A stretch of DNA of 64,000 nt from Pyrinomonadaceae bacterium (GCA_021228405.1 JAJQRF010000002.1:992001-1056000), one strand, 5' to 3'; counted from the first letter of the stretch, positions 17,500 to 26,991 are shown. The notes: a model not told the origin generated them from the sequence alone. Translations and numbers: made by a program.

Positions 17500-18765
17500 C
17501 TAAACCAAAAATTGAAACAGGTCTTGGCGGTCGTTGATGTATTCGTAAGGAATCCGCGTTAGTTCCATTCTGGCAAGCAGAGGCTGAAATTCTTCCTTGT
17601 TTTTGAGTTCGATGCCGACGAGCGCGGGACCTTGTTCGCGGGAAGTTTTTTTGACGTATTCAAAATGCGTGATGTCGTCGTCGGGACCTAAAGCCGTCAA
17701 AAATTCGCGCAATGCCCCGGCGCGCTGTGGAAAGCGGATGATGAAATAATGTTTCAATCCTTCGTAGAGCAGGGAACGTTCTTTGATCTCTTCGGTGCGC
17801 GTGATGTCGTTGTTTCCGCCGCTGACGAGGCAAACGACGTTTTTGCCGCTGATCTCGTCTTTTATCAAATCCAGAGCCGCAATCGTCAATGCTCCGGCAG
17901 GTTCGGCGACAATTGCTTCTTCGTTGTAAAGCTGTAAAATCGTCGAACAAACCTTTCCTTCGGGAACGAGCAAAATTCTATCCAGATTTTTACGGCAGAT
18001 TTCAAAAGTCAGTTCGCCGACCCGTTTTACCGCCGCACCGTCAACAAATTTATCGACCGCTTCGAGCGTAACGATCTCACCTTTTTCAAATGATTTCTGC
18101 ATCGCCGGAGCACCTGCGGGTTCGATTCCGATGATCTTCGTATGCGGACTCAATTGACGAAAAACGGTCGAAACGCCCGAAGCCAAACCGCCGCCGCCGA
18201 TTGCCAAAAGCAGATAATCGATTTTTACGTCGGCATCTTTGAAAATTTCCAATCCGACGGTTCCTTGTCCTTCGATGACCTGTAAATCGTCGAAAGGATG
18301 AACGAAGGTTGCCTCATTTTCTTCGCAAAACGCGATCGAAGCCGCAAAAGCATCATCGAACGTATCACCGACAAGCTGAATCTCGATCATATCCTTACCG
18401 AACATTTTGACCTGTTTGATTTTTTGGTTCGGTGTCGTCGTCGGCATAAAGATCGTGCCTTTGACTTTCATCAAGCGGCAAGCGTAAGCGACACCTTGCG
18501 CGTGATTTCCGGCTGAAGCGCAAACGACACCTTTCACCGTCGTTTCGGTCGGCATTTGCGCCATTTTGTTATACGCGCCGCGAATTTTGTATGAACGAAC
18601 GATCTGCAAATCTTCGCGTTTAAGAAAAATATTCGCATCGAAACGCTCGGACAAATTCAGGTTCGGCTGTAAAGGCGTGTGAATAGCGACTTTTCGCAAA
18701 CGTCCGGCGGCTTGGAAAATATTATCGAGATTCGGAAAAGCTCTGTGGTCGGTTTCGGGTTTCAT
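17500..18765 (-). CDS. ilvA: threonine ammonia-lyase (threonine dehydratase)
   Basis: A 421-residue fold-type II PLP enzyme that converts threonine to 2-oxobutanoate, the first step to isoleucine. The PLP Lys60 lies in SYKIRGAYNKM. SAGNHAQGVAYA and the phosphate-binding IGGGGLASG are present. The C-terminal ~80 residues form one short ACT-like regulatory module (KHYFIIRFPQRAGALREFLTALG). This matches the shorter Bacillus-type enzyme rather than the double-ACT form of Escherichia coli. It is separated from the upstream suf genes by a hairpin at 18818-18856, so it is probably transcribed independently. Confidence 0.93.
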   Translation of the reverse strand: MKPETDHRAFPNLDNIFQAAGRLRKVAIHTPLQPNLNLSERFDANIFLKREDLQIVRSYKIRGAYNKMAQMPTETTVKGVVCASAGNHAQGVAYACRLMKVKGTIFMPTTTPNQKIKQVKMFGKDMIEIQLVGDTFDDAFAASIAFCEENEATFVHPFDDLQVIEGQGTVGLEIFKDADVKIDYLLLAIGGGGLASGVSTVFRQLSPHTKIIGIEPAGAPAMQKSFEKGEIVTLEAVDKFVDGAAVKRVGELTFEICRKNLDRILLVPEGKVCSTILQLYNEEAIVAEPAGALTIAALDLIKDEISGKNVVCLVSGGNNDITRTEEIKERSLLYEGLKHYFIIRFPQRAGALREFLTALGPDDDITHFEYVKKTSREQGPALVGIELKNKEEFQPLLARMELTRIPYEYINDRQDLFQFLV

Positions 18766-18817
18766 TTCGTTATTATGTCGAATAAAGCATAATTAAAAAT
18801 TATCCGAAAGAAAACCT

Positions 18818-18856
18818 GTAAGAGCAATATCTGAGAATTTATTGCTCTTACGTTTT
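18818..18856. terminator. terminator at the end of the suf cluster
   Basis: An 11-bp perfect stem GTAAGAGCAAT / ATTGCTCTTAC with a 12-base loop, followed by GTTTTT on the plus strand and a weaker TTTTC tract on the minus strand. It lies between sufU (stop 18874) and ilvA (start 18765). Confidence 0.7.
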
Positions 18857-18873
18857 TATCGAGATTATAAAAA

Positions 18874-19323
18874 TTATTCCGTCGAAACGGTTTCTTCTTC
18901 ATTGAGCGCGGCGTGAAGCGTGTGCCAGGAAAGGCTCGCGCATTTTACCCGCGCCGGAAATTCTAAAACGCCTGCGAAAATCTTCAATTTTCCGAGAGAA
19001 TTTTCGTCAGCTTCCGCGTCGAGTTCACCCGTCACCATTTTGTGAAATTCGTTGAACAAAATCTCCGCATCTTCTTTAGATTTTCCTTTCACGGCTTGCG
19101 TCATCATCGAAGCCGACGCTTTTGAAATCGCACAGCCCGAACCTTTGAAAGCGACATCTTTTACTTTATCGTCTTCCATCTCGACATAAACTCTCAACGC
19201 GTCGCCGCACAACGGATTGTTTCCGTCAGCCGTGTTGGTCGCGCTTTCGATCTCACGAAAATTTCGCGGATTTTTGTTGTGATCCAAAATCACTTCCTGA
19301 TATAAATCATTTAATTCTGACAT
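18874..19323 (-). CDS. sufU: SufU/IscU-like Fe-S cluster assembly protein
   Basis: A 149-residue protein counted from ATG 19323 (MSELNDLYQE), which fits the family's start; a Met seven codons upstream is an alternative. The three conserved cysteines are present: Cys39 (NPLCGD, with Asp41), Cys64 (GSGCAIS) and Cys128 (VKCASLSW). SufU accepts persulfide sulfur from SufS, or acts as a zinc-dependent sulfurtransferase partner. The insert between Cys64 and Cys128 is of SufU rather than IscU length. It is the last gene of the suf cluster and lies 68 bases after sufS. Confidence 0.92.
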   Translation of the reverse strand: MSELNDLYQEVILDHNKNPRNFREIESATNTADGNNPLCGDALRVYVEMEDDKVKDVAFKGSGCAISKASASMMTQAVKGKSKEDAEILFNEFHKMVTGELDAEADENSLGKLKIFAGVLEFPARVKCASLSWHTLHAALNEEETVSTE

Positions 19324-19391
19324 AATTCTATTTTCGATCTGCAATTTTCGATTTCTGATTGAGTCTTTCTTTAATCTAAATTTGTTACAAA

Positions 19392-20636
19392 TTAAGCAAA
19401 TACTTCGATCACCTTTTGCACGGCTTCGACCAATTTATCGACTTCTTCTTTCGTATTGTAAAAAGCGAAAGAAGCGCGTGCCGTGGCAGGAACGTCAAAA
19501 AATTGCATTACGGGTTGCGCGCAATGATGTCCGGCGCGAACGGCGATTCCTTGCTGATCCAGAATCGTGCCGATGTCGTGCGGATGAACGTTTTCGATTG
19601 TAAATGACAGCACGGACGCTTTTTCCTTTGCCGTGCCGATGATGCGAACGCCTTCGATTGCCGAAAGTTTTTCGGTCGCGTATTCGAGCAATTCGTGCTC
19701 GTAAGCGGCGGCGGCTTCAAAATCGATCGAGTTCAGATAATCGATTGCCGCACCGAGTCCGATGTTCGCGGCGATCGCGGGCGTTCCGGCTTCAAATTTT
19801 TCGGGAATCGGCGCGTAAGTCGTTTTTTCAAACGTCACGGTGCGAATCATTCCGCCGCCGGTCTGATACGGCGGAAGCTTGTCGAGCCATTCTTTTTTCC
19901 CGTAAAGCACGCCTGAACCTGTCGGCGCAAACATTTTGTGACCCGAAAAAGTGTAAAAATCCGCGTCTAAATCCTGCACGTCAACCGGGAAATGCGGAAT
20001 CGCCTGTGCACCGTCAATAAACACCGGAACGCCGAATTTATGCGCCGTTGCGATCATTTCCTTAACCGGATTGATCGTTCCCAAACTATTTGAAACATGC
20101 GTAATCGCCACGATTTTCGTGCGTTCATTAAGCATATTTTCATACTCTTCCAAAATAAGCTCGCCGCGTTCGTTCATCGGAATCACACGGATTTTCGCAC
20201 CTTTTTCTTCCGCGACGACTTGCCACGGAATAATATTGGCGTGATGCTCCATCTGCGACAGAATGATCTCGTCACCTTCATTGATAAATTTTCGACCAAA
20301 TGAATAAGCGACCAGATTACAGCCTTCGGTGCAACCGCGAACGAAAATACATTCCTTCGCTTCCTTCGCATTGATAAAACGCTTCACCTTTTCCCGCGCC
20401 GCTTCATACGCGGTCGTCGCATTTTGCGACAAATAATGAACGCCGCGATGAATATTTGAATGTTCTTCCGCCAAATATTTCGAGCCGCGCTCGATCACCA
20501 GATTCGGAACCTGCGAAGACGCGCCGTTATCCAGATAAACCAAAGGCTTTCCGTTTACCGTTTGCGATAAAACGGGAAAGTCTTCACGAATTTTATTTAC
20601 ATCAAAACTGCTCATTTCTTTTACTGCTGTTTTCAT
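19392..20636 (-). CDS. sufS: cysteine desulfurase SufS
   Basis: A 414-residue class V aminotransferase-fold PLP enzyme that takes sulfur from cysteine for Fe-S assembly. Lys234 in FSGHKMFAPTGSG is the PLP lysine. The active-site Cys372 sits in RAGHHCAQPVM, typical of the SufS (group II) type with a short loop. The ATG overlaps the stop of the upstream toxin gene as TAATG, implying translational coupling. An internal Met8 start is possible. Confidence 0.95.
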   Translation of the reverse strand: MKTAVKEMSSFDVNKIREDFPVLSQTVNGKPLVYLDNGASSQVPNLVIERGSKYLAEEHSNIHRGVHYLSQNATTAYEAAREKVKRFINAKEAKECIFVRGCTEGCNLVAYSFGRKFINEGDEIILSQMEHHANIIPWQVVAEEKGAKIRVIPMNERGELILEEYENMLNERTKIVAITHVSNSLGTINPVKEMIATAHKFGVPVFIDGAQAIPHFPVDVQDLDADFYTFSGHKMFAPTGSGVLYGKKEWLDKLPPYQTGGGMIRTVTFEKTTYAPIPEKFEAGTPAIAANIGLGAAIDYLNSIDFEAAAAYEHELLEYATEKLSAIEGVRIIGTAKEKASVLSFTIENVHPHDIGTILDQQGIAVRAGHHCAQPVMQFFDVPATARASFAFYNTKEEVDKLVEAVQKVIEVFA

Positions 20637-20965
20637 TATTTTATAACCAAAGCGATTTTTAACGCTTCATTTAATTCTTGTAATTTAATTGGCGAAAGTT
20701 CACCGACATAATTTGTCAAAACCGACTTATGTAAACTGAAAAGTTCATCACAGCGAATACAGCTATGATGTTTCAATCCTTCGTCAACACCGATTTCGAC
20801 TTCCGTTTCGATTCCCAAACAATTTGAATAAATCGGCGCACAGATCACGGTCGAATAATTCGATTCAATAACTTCCTGCCGCCCGACCACGACAAACACG
20901 CGAAAATTTTTCGGATCGCTTTTCGTCGGTTTTGAAACTCTGTAAAGTTCGCCGCGCTTTACCAT
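20636..20965 (-). CDS. MazF/PemK-family toxin-like protein
   Basis: A 109-residue protein with the PemK/MazF fold signature: start [11 protein letters not shown], then [40 protein letters not shown] and [12 protein letters not shown]. Active members are sequence-specific mRNA endoribonucleases. The usual Arg in RGE(D) is kept. The first seven bases overlap the antitoxin gene, and its stop codon overlaps the sufS start. It is thus embedded in an operon for Fe-S assembly, which is an unusual place. Loss of toxicity and recruitment as a regulator is possible but unproven. Confidence 0.8.
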   Translation of the reverse strand: MVKRGELYRVSKPTKSDPKNFRVFVVVGRQEVIESNYSTVICAPIYSNCLGIETEVEIGVDEGLKHHSCIRCDELFSLHKSVLTNYVGELSPIKLQELNEALKIALVIK

Positions 20966-21198
20966 TCCGCCTGAAACTCCAAAGTTTCTTCGACCTGCTT
21001 ATTAATCAAATCGGCGTTTTTATTGATAATTTCAATATCGCGCCGATTCAATTCCTTTCGATCTTCTTTTGCAACATAATCGCGCAACGCAATTTCGATC
21101 ACATCTGAAATTTCTGCGTCTTTACTCATTTGATTGGCTTTTTCAAATAAATCTTTCGGCAAACTCACGGTCGTTTCGATTCTTTCAACTATTTGCAT
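20959..21198 (-). CDS. antitoxin partner of the MazF-like protein
   Basis: A 79-residue protein. The N-terminal half ([20 protein letters not shown] ... [15 protein letters not shown]) fits a ribbon-helix-helix DNA-binding domain. The C-terminal half is a charged, probably disordered tail ([15 protein letters not shown]) of the kind that wraps the toxin. It overlaps the toxin start by 7 bases and follows sufD by 20 bases. Antitoxins of this type usually repress their own promoter; none is visible in the 20-base gap, so expression is probably from the suf operon. Confidence 0.78.
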   Translation of the reverse strand: MQIVERIETTVSLPKDLFEKANQMSKDAEISDVIEIALRDYVAKEDRKELNRRDIEIINKNADLINKQVEETLEFQAEW

Positions 21199-21218
21199 AA
21201 CTTCACCATATTTTATAT

Positions 21219-22355
21219 TTACGCTTCCAAATTTGTGCTCAATCGATTCAAAACCGCCTCGTCCAATTCTTTTTTGATCGTTTCTATTTCGATTTTGTTA
21301 ACGATCTCTTCGGCAAAACCGTAAGTCAGAAGGTTTTTTGCTAAATTTTCCGAAATTCCGCGACTCAACAAATAAAATAATTCTTCGTCTTCCAATTGAC
21401 CGACGGTTGCACCGTGCGAACATTTTACGTCGTCGTTGAAAATTTCCAATTGCGGTTTCGTATCGACCCGCGCATCGTTTGAAAGCAAAAGATTTTTGTT
21501 CGATTGCTGTGCGTCGGTTCCCGAAGCGTTTTCGCGGACAAAGACTTTTCCGTTGAACACGCCGCGCGATTTGTCGTTCAGAACTCCTTTATAAGTTTGA
21601 TGCGAAACGCAGTTCGGAAGTGCGTGGTCGATTTCCGAATGCGTGTCGTGATGCTGTTCGCCGTTGAGCATATAAAGTCCGTCAACAAACGCTTCGCCGC
21701 CTTCTTCGGTAAATTTCAGGTGAATATCGTGCCGCGACAGACGCGCGCCGAGATTGATATTTGTTGAATTGTAAAAACTTCCGCGTTTTAGCGTGACTTC
21801 GGTCGTGCCGACGTGAAACGCTTCCGGCGATTCCTTTTGAACACGATAATGCGTCAGATTTGCGTTGTCTTCGACGAAAATTTGAATTGCCGTATTAGTA
21901 AAGCTTTTCGCGCCTGATTCGTAATTTTCAACGATCGTCGCCTTGCTTCCGGCTTCCGCGACAATGATGATATGCGGAAAGTTTGCCGAATTTTCTTCCG
22001 CGCTGAAATTAAATTCGATCGGCTTTTCGACCGAAGTTTCCTTCGGAATCGTCACCAGAACGACATTTGCAAACGCCAGATTTAACGCCGTAAACCCGTT
22101 GCGCTCAAAATTAAATTGATTCAAGACTTCGCTTGATTCGTTTTCGGTTTCCGAATTTGAAATCTGGAATTCGGAATTTGAGATCGCACTGACATTCGTA
22201 TATTTCCATTCTTCATTGTGCAGAGTCGGAAAACCGTTTTCCGTGAAATATGCAAACGCTTTTTCGCGCAGGTTTTTCAGTTCGCCGTTTTTTTCATTGG
22301 CGATAAATTCCTTGAAATAATTTGTGTAAATCGTTTCCTTCACAACTTGTGTCAT
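21219..22355 (-). CDS. sufD: Fe-S assembly scaffold protein SufD
   Basis: A 378-residue SufB/SufD-family protein that joins SufB and SufC in the SufBC2D scaffold. The N-terminal helical part contains HNEEWKYTNVS, a typical SufD phrase. The beta-helix core follows (HDIHLKFTEEGGEAFVDGLY, SHQTYKGVLNDKSRGVFNGK, QSNKNLLLSNDARVDTKPQL), then CSHGATVGQLEDEELFYLLS and the C-terminal helix domain. Its length is slightly below the E. coli protein. It lies 27 bases downstream of the glycosyltransferase. Confidence 0.93.
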   Translation of the reverse strand: MTQVVKETIYTNYFKEFIANEKNGELKNLREKAFAYFTENGFPTLHNEEWKYTNVSAISNSEFQISNSETENESSEVLNQFNFERNGFTALNLAFANVVLVTIPKETSVEKPIEFNFSAEENSANFPHIIIVAEAGSKATIVENYESGAKSFTNTAIQIFVEDNANLTHYRVQKESPEAFHVGTTEVTLKRGSFYNSTNINLGARLSRHDIHLKFTEEGGEAFVDGLYMLNGEQHHDTHSEIDHALPNCVSHQTYKGVLNDKSRGVFNGKVFVRENASGTDAQQSNKNLLLSNDARVDTKPQLEIFNDDVKCSHGATVGQLEDEELFYLLSRGISENLAKNLLTYGFAEEIVNKIEIETIKKELDEAVLNRLSTNLEA

Positions 22356-22382
22356 TTTAATAAACCTTTTAACTAAAATCTT

Positions 22383-24518
22383 TTACGGCAGTTTTACAAG
22401 ACTGAAACGCTTGTCCGCCTTGAGCGTATTATTGCCGTCTAAAATAAAATCCCTGACCATTTGCAGTTTTTTACGATTTTCTTCGTCACTCCGTTTTTGC
22501 GGATCAACGATTACCGATTTATTGAAATCGAGCAGAAAATCGTGCCGCGCCAGAATATGCGTAATTCCCAGTTTTCTCGCCTTTGCACGAAGCTCGGCGA
22601 CCGAATTCGATTCTTCCGATATTTGTTTCAGCGTCCAATCTTCAAACATATAATCCGAAAAATACGGTTTTTCGATCAGGTAAGAATCGCGCCGCATATT
22701 TATCAGCCAAACCTTCGCATCAGCCGTTAACTCCGTGTTAATTAGTTGATAATACGGGTAATAATCGACATTTGCCGTCAGATATTCGTCACGCGTTTCG
22801 CCGCCGAACGCAACCTGCAACGGACTCTTTTGTGCAAACCACGCCAACGTCACACCCGCGCCGACCGCTGAAATTATCAATAACACTGCCGTAAACGCTT
22901 GGCGGGAAACCTTACTTTCAAGCGAAAGCAAACTCGCCGAAAAACAGATCGCAATTGCCAAAACCGGAAAAATCGGCAACAGATAACGAAGTTGCTGACT
23001 CGTAAAAAGCCAGAATAAAAAGAGCAAACCCGCAACCAAGATTCCGAGTTTTAATTCGGTTTTCAAAAGCGATCGCCGCCACGCCCGGATTATCAAAGGA
23101 ATTCCGAACAAAAACGCAATTCCCAGAACGCCGTCAAAAAATTCGGGAAGTTCCGGCTGTGCTTTCAGCGAAATGCTGAAAGGCGAGAGCAGATAATCCA
23201 AAATTCCCTTCGGAAATCCGCCGTAACGCGTATTAATTACCTGAAAAAGCAAAGACCTTTCAGCGTCCCAACCCGTCGCGGTTCCTTTCCAGAGATTCAT
23301 ATAGAAGGGAAAGATCGGGCTTCCCGTTGTCGCCCAATCGCGCAAATACCAGGGACTTGCCAAAATTCCCGAAATAAAAAGAGCCGAAAATCCTTTCGCA
23401 AAAATCTGCGAAACCTGCGATTTCTCTTCCGTTTGCGCTTCCCGTGCGCGAAGCAAAACGATGAAAGCAAGCGCAATGATCGTAAAAGCCGCCGTCAGTT
23501 TGACCGATAAAGCCGCACCGAGCAGAATCGCCGCAAAAGCCAATCTTTCATTGTTCAAACTCCGCCACCAACGCGCAATCGAATGAACGGCAAGCGTCAC
23601 GAAAAGCGTCAACGCCAGATCGATATATCCGCCCGAAGCGACGTGATAAACGGTCGGAATACTTACAAAAAGCAAAGCGGAAATCATCGACCAGCTTTTG
23701 TTCAGATCGAGCTCACGCGCCCAACCGTAAATTGCCAAAAGCAGAATCGGCAAAAACGTAAATACCGTAACTCCGGCGGCAATTTCACCGACACGAGCAT
23801 TGACCAAATTGCCCGTCAGCATCGCCCAAACGACGTGCATTTCCGTTCCGAGCGCGAGATAACTGGCAATATTTCCTTCGATCACGGCATTGTTTCCGGC
23901 GGCGATAAAATTTTTCGGAACGGCGAAATGATAAAGCAAAGTATCTTTTGCAATCGGCGGTGCAATTGCCGAGATAAATGCCAGAATAAGCAAAAACAAA
24001 ACCAATGTGAACGCGATCTTTCCTGCGATGTCGAACTTTTCGCTCGATTTTTCCGTTTTTCTCGGGCGTGTAGCAAATTGCCAAACAGCTAAAATTAAAC
24101 CGAAAACTATCGCAACAATTGCCGAAATTTTGTTATATGCACCGAAAATTCCGAGAAAAAACCAGATCAAAGACCAGCTTCCCGCGCCGATTGCAAAACT
24201 TCTTGCCGTTTCCAAAAACAGCGAGTCAGTTTCGGAACTTTCACCTTTTGCGAAAAACTTTTTAATTAAATTCGTTATCAAAGACCCGAAACCGAACCAG
24301 GAAGCGACGATCAAACTTGCCGCAAAAACGCCCGCCATGCTTTCGCCGAAGCCACTCGCTCCGAAAAGTTTTCCGTCGGTCAGATTCCTGAGCAAAACAT
24401 TTAATTTACCCAGATCGTCGCCGCGAAAATAGAGAAAGCCGAAGAGCAAAACTACTGCCCACAAAACCGTTAAAATCAATCCTAAGTTTGAATTTGTCGT
24501 TTCGGATTTTTGTGTCAT
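22383..24518 (-). CDS. polytopic GT-C-type glycosyltransferase-like membrane protein
   Basis: A 711-residue protein with about 12-14 hydrophobic segments and a C-terminal soluble part (about 590-711). The phrase SAIAPPIAKDTLLYHFAVPK (about 180-200), with an acidic residue in the first periplasmic loop, matches the ArnT/PMT-like GT39 and related lipid-linked sugar transferases. It would act at the periplasmic face on polyprenyl-phosphate sugars. The acceptor cannot be inferred. It lies 18 bases after the small receiver-like gene and 27 bases before sufD, and it has no evident link to Fe-S assembly. Confidence 0.7.
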   Translation of the reverse strand: MTQKSETTNSNLGLILTVLWAVVLLFGFLYFRGDDLGKLNVLLRNLTDGKLFGASGFGESMAGVFAASLIVASWFGFGSLITNLIKKFFAKGESSETDSLFLETARSFAIGAGSWSLIWFFLGIFGAYNKISAIVAIVFGLILAVWQFATRPRKTEKSSEKFDIAGKIAFTLVLFLLILAFISAIAPPIAKDTLLYHFAVPKNFIAAGNNAVIEGNIASYLALGTEMHVVWAMLTGNLVNARVGEIAAGVTVFTFLPILLLAIYGWARELDLNKSWSMISALLFVSIPTVYHVASGGYIDLALTLFVTLAVHSIARWWRSLNNERLAFAAILLGAALSVKLTAAFTIIALAFIVLLRAREAQTEEKSQVSQIFAKGFSALFISGILASPWYLRDWATTGSPIFPFYMNLWKGTATGWDAERSLLFQVINTRYGGFPKGILDYLLSPFSISLKAQPELPEFFDGVLGIAFLFGIPLIIRAWRRSLLKTELKLGILVAGLLFLFWLFTSQQLRYLLPIFPVLAIAICFSASLLSLESKVSRQAFTAVLLIISAVGAGVTLAWFAQKSPLQVAFGGETRDEYLTANVDYYPYYQLINTELTADAKVWLINMRRDSYLIEKPYFSDYMFEDWTLKQISEESNSVAELRAKARKLGITHILARHDFLLDFNKSVIVDPQKRSDEENRKKLQMVRDFILDGNNTLKADKRFSLVKLP

Positions 24519-24536
24519 ATTTTTTGCAAATCTGCC

Positions 24537-24827
24537 TTAGACAGCCTTTTTGCTCTCACGTAATTGAAAAAGGCGCGGCAAAAGCGTGTCGGGTCCAAAA
24601 ATCTCAAGTATTTCGGTCGTTGTTTCTCGCGCTTCCGTGCGAATCTTTTCGCGCGATTCGGGTTCGACTCCGCCGCCGACAGCAATAACATCGAAAGAAC
24701 CTGAACGCAGATTTTGCACTGCTTCATCGTCGGTTAAAACTCCGATTGCTTCAAATCCTGCATTTTTAAGCAACGGCAAAATCTTTTCCATAACGACCGC
24801 TTGACGACCCACTATCAGGACTTTCAT
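24537..24827 (-). CDS. small Rossmann/receiver-like protein (96 aa)
   Basis: The protein begins MKVLIVGRQAVVMEKILPLL and continues GFEAIGVLTDDEAVQNLRSG ... FDVIAVGGGVEP, a beta-alpha pattern like the first half of a response-regulator receiver or a small NAD-binding fold. A receiver phospho-Asp is not evident: the strand reads FDVIAVGGG. The function is unknown. It starts 3 bases after the sufC stop, so it is translationally linked. Confidence 0.6.
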   Translation of the reverse strand: MKVLIVGRQAVVMEKILPLLKNAGFEAIGVLTDDEAVQNLRSGSFDVIAVGGGVEPESREKIRTEARETTTEILEIFGPDTLLPRLFQLRESKKAV

Positions 24828-24830
24828 AAA

Positions 24831-25583
24831 CTATTTCGTCGCCGCTTTTACCCAGTCGTAGCCTTTTTCTTCTAATTCCAGAGCCAATTCCTTGCCGCCT
24901 TCTTTGACGATCTTTCCGCCCGCGAGAACGTGGACGAAATCAGGCTGAATGTAATTCAAAAGCCGCTGATAATGGGTGACGAGAATGATCCCGTTTTCGG
25001 AATTACGGAGTTTATTCACGCCTTCCGCAACGATTCTCAGCGCGTCGATGTCCAACCCCGAATCGGTTTCGTCAAGAATTGCGAGCTTCGGTGCGAGAAC
25101 CGCCATCTGCAAAATCTCGTTGCGTTTCTTTTCGCCGCCCGAAAAACCTTCGTTGACCGAACGCTTGAAAAACGATTTGTCCATTTCGACGAGCTTTGCT
25201 TTTTCGCTCAAATAATCGTTAAATTCAAGCGGATCGAGCTCTTCGAGTCCGTGATGCTTCATTTTTTCGTTGTAAGCAAGCCGCAAAAACTGCGAATTGG
25301 AAACGCCCGGAACTTCGACCGGATACTGAAACGCGAGAAAAACGCCTTCGCGTGCGCGTTCGTCGGGCTCTAATTCCAATAAATTTTTGCCTTCAAACAA
25401 AACTTCGCCCGACAAGACTTCATAAGTCGGATGTCCGGCTAAAACTTTCGACAAAGTAGATTTTCCCGAACCGTTCGGTCCCATGATCGCGTGAACTTCG
25501 CCTGCGTTGACAGTCAGATTCAAGCCTTTTAAAATCTCTTTTCCTTCAATTCCTGCGTGTAAATCTTTGATTTCTAGTAACAT
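24831..25583 (-). CDS. sufC: Fe-S assembly ATPase SufC
   Basis: A 250-residue ABC-type ATPase. The Walker A motif GPNGSGKST occupies residues 35-43. The SufC-type signature [11 protein letters not shown] and Walker [20 protein letters not shown] are present, and the C-terminus is the usual [20 protein letters not shown]. It drives conformational change in the SufBC2D scaffold. It is separated from sufB by about 3.2 kb of other genes, which is unusual since sufB and sufC are normally adjacent. Confidence 0.96.
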   Translation of the reverse strand: MLLEIKDLHAGIEGKEILKGLNLTVNAGEVHAIMGPNGSGKSTLSKVLAGHPTYEVLSGEVLFEGKNLLELEPDERAREGVFLAFQYPVEVPGVSNSQFLRLAYNEKMKHHGLEELDPLEFNDYLSEKAKLVEMDKSFFKRSVNEGFSGGEKKRNEILQMAVLAPKLAILDETDSGLDIDALRIVAEGVNKLRNSENGIILVTHYQRLLNYIQPDFVHVLAGGKIVKEGGKELALELEEKGYDWVKAATK

Positions 25584-25653
25584 TTGTTTTTATTTAATCC
25601 TTTCAACTTATATCTTTTCGACCAGCTTCAAACTCGATAATTTTTCGAGATTT

Positions 25654-25818
25654 TCACGTCTTTTGAATGTATTGTTCAAGATAGCCGCATCCTGCACAAG
25701 CATACGTTTTCAACGCAGTAAGCTTGCGATCGTTGATCGGCGATTCTTCAATATGTTCGTTATCGCGGGTCGCATAAATTTCTTTTCCGCCGCATTTCGG
25801 GCAAATTCCGTCTTTCAT
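25654..25818 (-). CDS. small zinc-ribbon protein (54 aa)
   Basis: This short gene starts 3 bases after the nucleotidyltransferase stop, with GGAAGTGA as ribosome-binding site inside that gene's end. It encodes MKDGICPKCGGKEIY, a polar middle, then TYACAGCGYLEQYIQKT: two CxxC knuckles 35 residues apart forming a classic zinc ribbon. Similar stand-alone ribbons are usually annotated as hypothetical and may assist nucleic-acid or metal handling. The tight spacing suggests co-expression with the nucleotidyltransferase and sufC. Confidence 0.75.
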   Translation of the reverse strand: MKDGICPKCGGKEIYATRDNEHIEESPINDRKLTALKTYACAGCGYLEQYIQKT

Positions 25819-25820
25819 AT

Positions 25821-26597
25821 TCACTTCCAAACTTCAAAGATCGTTTCTTTGAAAAGCCCGTCGAGCATTTCAGTATCCGGTTTTTCATTTGCTTCGATTC
25901 GACCCACAAAGTCGTTGTAGAAATTTATCTTTTCCTCCAAAAATTCGTTTAAAATCTCGATCTTCGGCTCTTCTTTCATTTCGTCGCCCGCGATTTTTCG
26001 TTTTAATAATTCATCGATTTCGCGGCGAATATTTGTATCGGTAACTTGCGAATCGACCAATTTTTCAAATTCCATCGGTGGAAAAGAATTAGTTTCCCTG
26101 ATCCAATCACACGCCAAAACGGGGCGCAAAACGTAGAAATATTTTTTCAGACGAACCGAATCGCGCTGTAGAAATTCCTTGAAATTTCCTTTTGCCATAC
26201 TCAAATAATGATACATACACGATTTCGGATTGAAATAGGTTTTGCTCAATTCTCTCAGCTTTTCAGCTACCGGAAACTGTTCCAGATAAATGATCGGGCT
26301 TCGCAGCCATTCGAGCATCGGCGGATTGGATTTGCGAAAAAGTTTCAACGCCTTTTTTAATTCCCAACCCGACAAATACAGATCGTTCGGCAAAATTTTT
26401 TCCTGCGAATCTTTCTGTTCGTCGATTTTCAAATACCAATCTAATTTGTGGATATAAACGTATCGCACATCCCAATCGCTGTCTTCGGAAGCAAATCCCC
26501 AGGCGCGACTGCCCGATTCGACCGCGAGTAAGATTTTTATCTCGTGTTCGGATTCGAGCCGTGCCAGTTCTTTCTTGATTTCTTCAAACATTTCCAA
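25821..26597 (-). CDS. predicted nucleotidyltransferase (RlaP/YcgL family)
   Basis: A 258-residue protein of the polymerase-beta fold. The catalytic motif is visible near the N-terminus: AVESGSRAWGFASEDSDWDVR, i.e. GS...(x)n DWD with the metal-binding acidic residues. The central segment (KALKLFRKSNPPMLEWLRSP) and YFNPKSCMYHYLSMAKGN are typical of the YcgL/RlaP group, which some analyses link to RNA repair. Substrate is unknown. It heads the segment that continues into the zinc ribbon and sufC. Confidence 0.82.
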   Translation of the reverse strand: MEMFEEIKKELARLESEHEIKILLAVESGSRAWGFASEDSDWDVRYVYIHKLDWYLKIDEQKDSQEKILPNDLYLSGWELKKALKLFRKSNPPMLEWLRSPIIYLEQFPVAEKLRELSKTYFNPKSCMYHYLSMAKGNFKEFLQRDSVRLKKYFYVLRPVLACDWIRETNSFPPMEFEKLVDSQVTDTNIRREIDELLKRKIAGDEMKEEPKIEILNEFLEEKINFYNDFVGRIEANEKPDTEMLDGLFKETIFEVWK

Positions 26598-26991
26598 TCA
26601 ATAAACAGAACGAAATTTACGAAAAATCGTGTGTTTATTCTGCATTATATCAAAAATAAAAATCCGGAATCTCATTTCAAACCCGTTTTCGTTAAAAACT
26701 TGAAAAAAAAATCAAGATTGTAAGTTTTCTATATCTGCGGTTTAAGCGGAAAAAAGAATAATTTTTCTTGCACTTTAAATTGAAACTTCCGGAAATTAAC
26801 TCGAAAAGGTCACATTTAGTTATATGCGCAAATCCGACAAAGTTTTACCGCGATCAGATGATATTGAACGTTTTTTTCAAATAACAGAGATATTTTTGAT
26901 TTCTGACTGCATTTGCGATCGGTGCGTAAAGTTTTTTCAAATCTTCCGCTTCTTCAAAAAACAAACCTTCACCGACCGGACGATCGCAATT
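26598..26991. other. 394-bp intergenic region between phzF and the nucleotidyltransferase
   Basis: An AT-rich stretch with no convincing gene. After the phzF stop, the same minus-strand frame stays open for 44 codons and reads in a protein-like way (PVGEGLFFEEAEDLKKLYAP) but has no start. It may be a decayed fragment. The region probably holds the promoter for the nucleotidyltransferase-sufC segment; no confident -10/-35 pair was found. Confidence 0.5.

Noticed and set aside
26860..26991. A coding extension downstream of phzF (reads PVGEGLFFEEAEDLKKLYAP)
   Set aside because: It is protein-like but follows a stop codon, has no start and is only 44 codons; reported only as part of the intergenic description.
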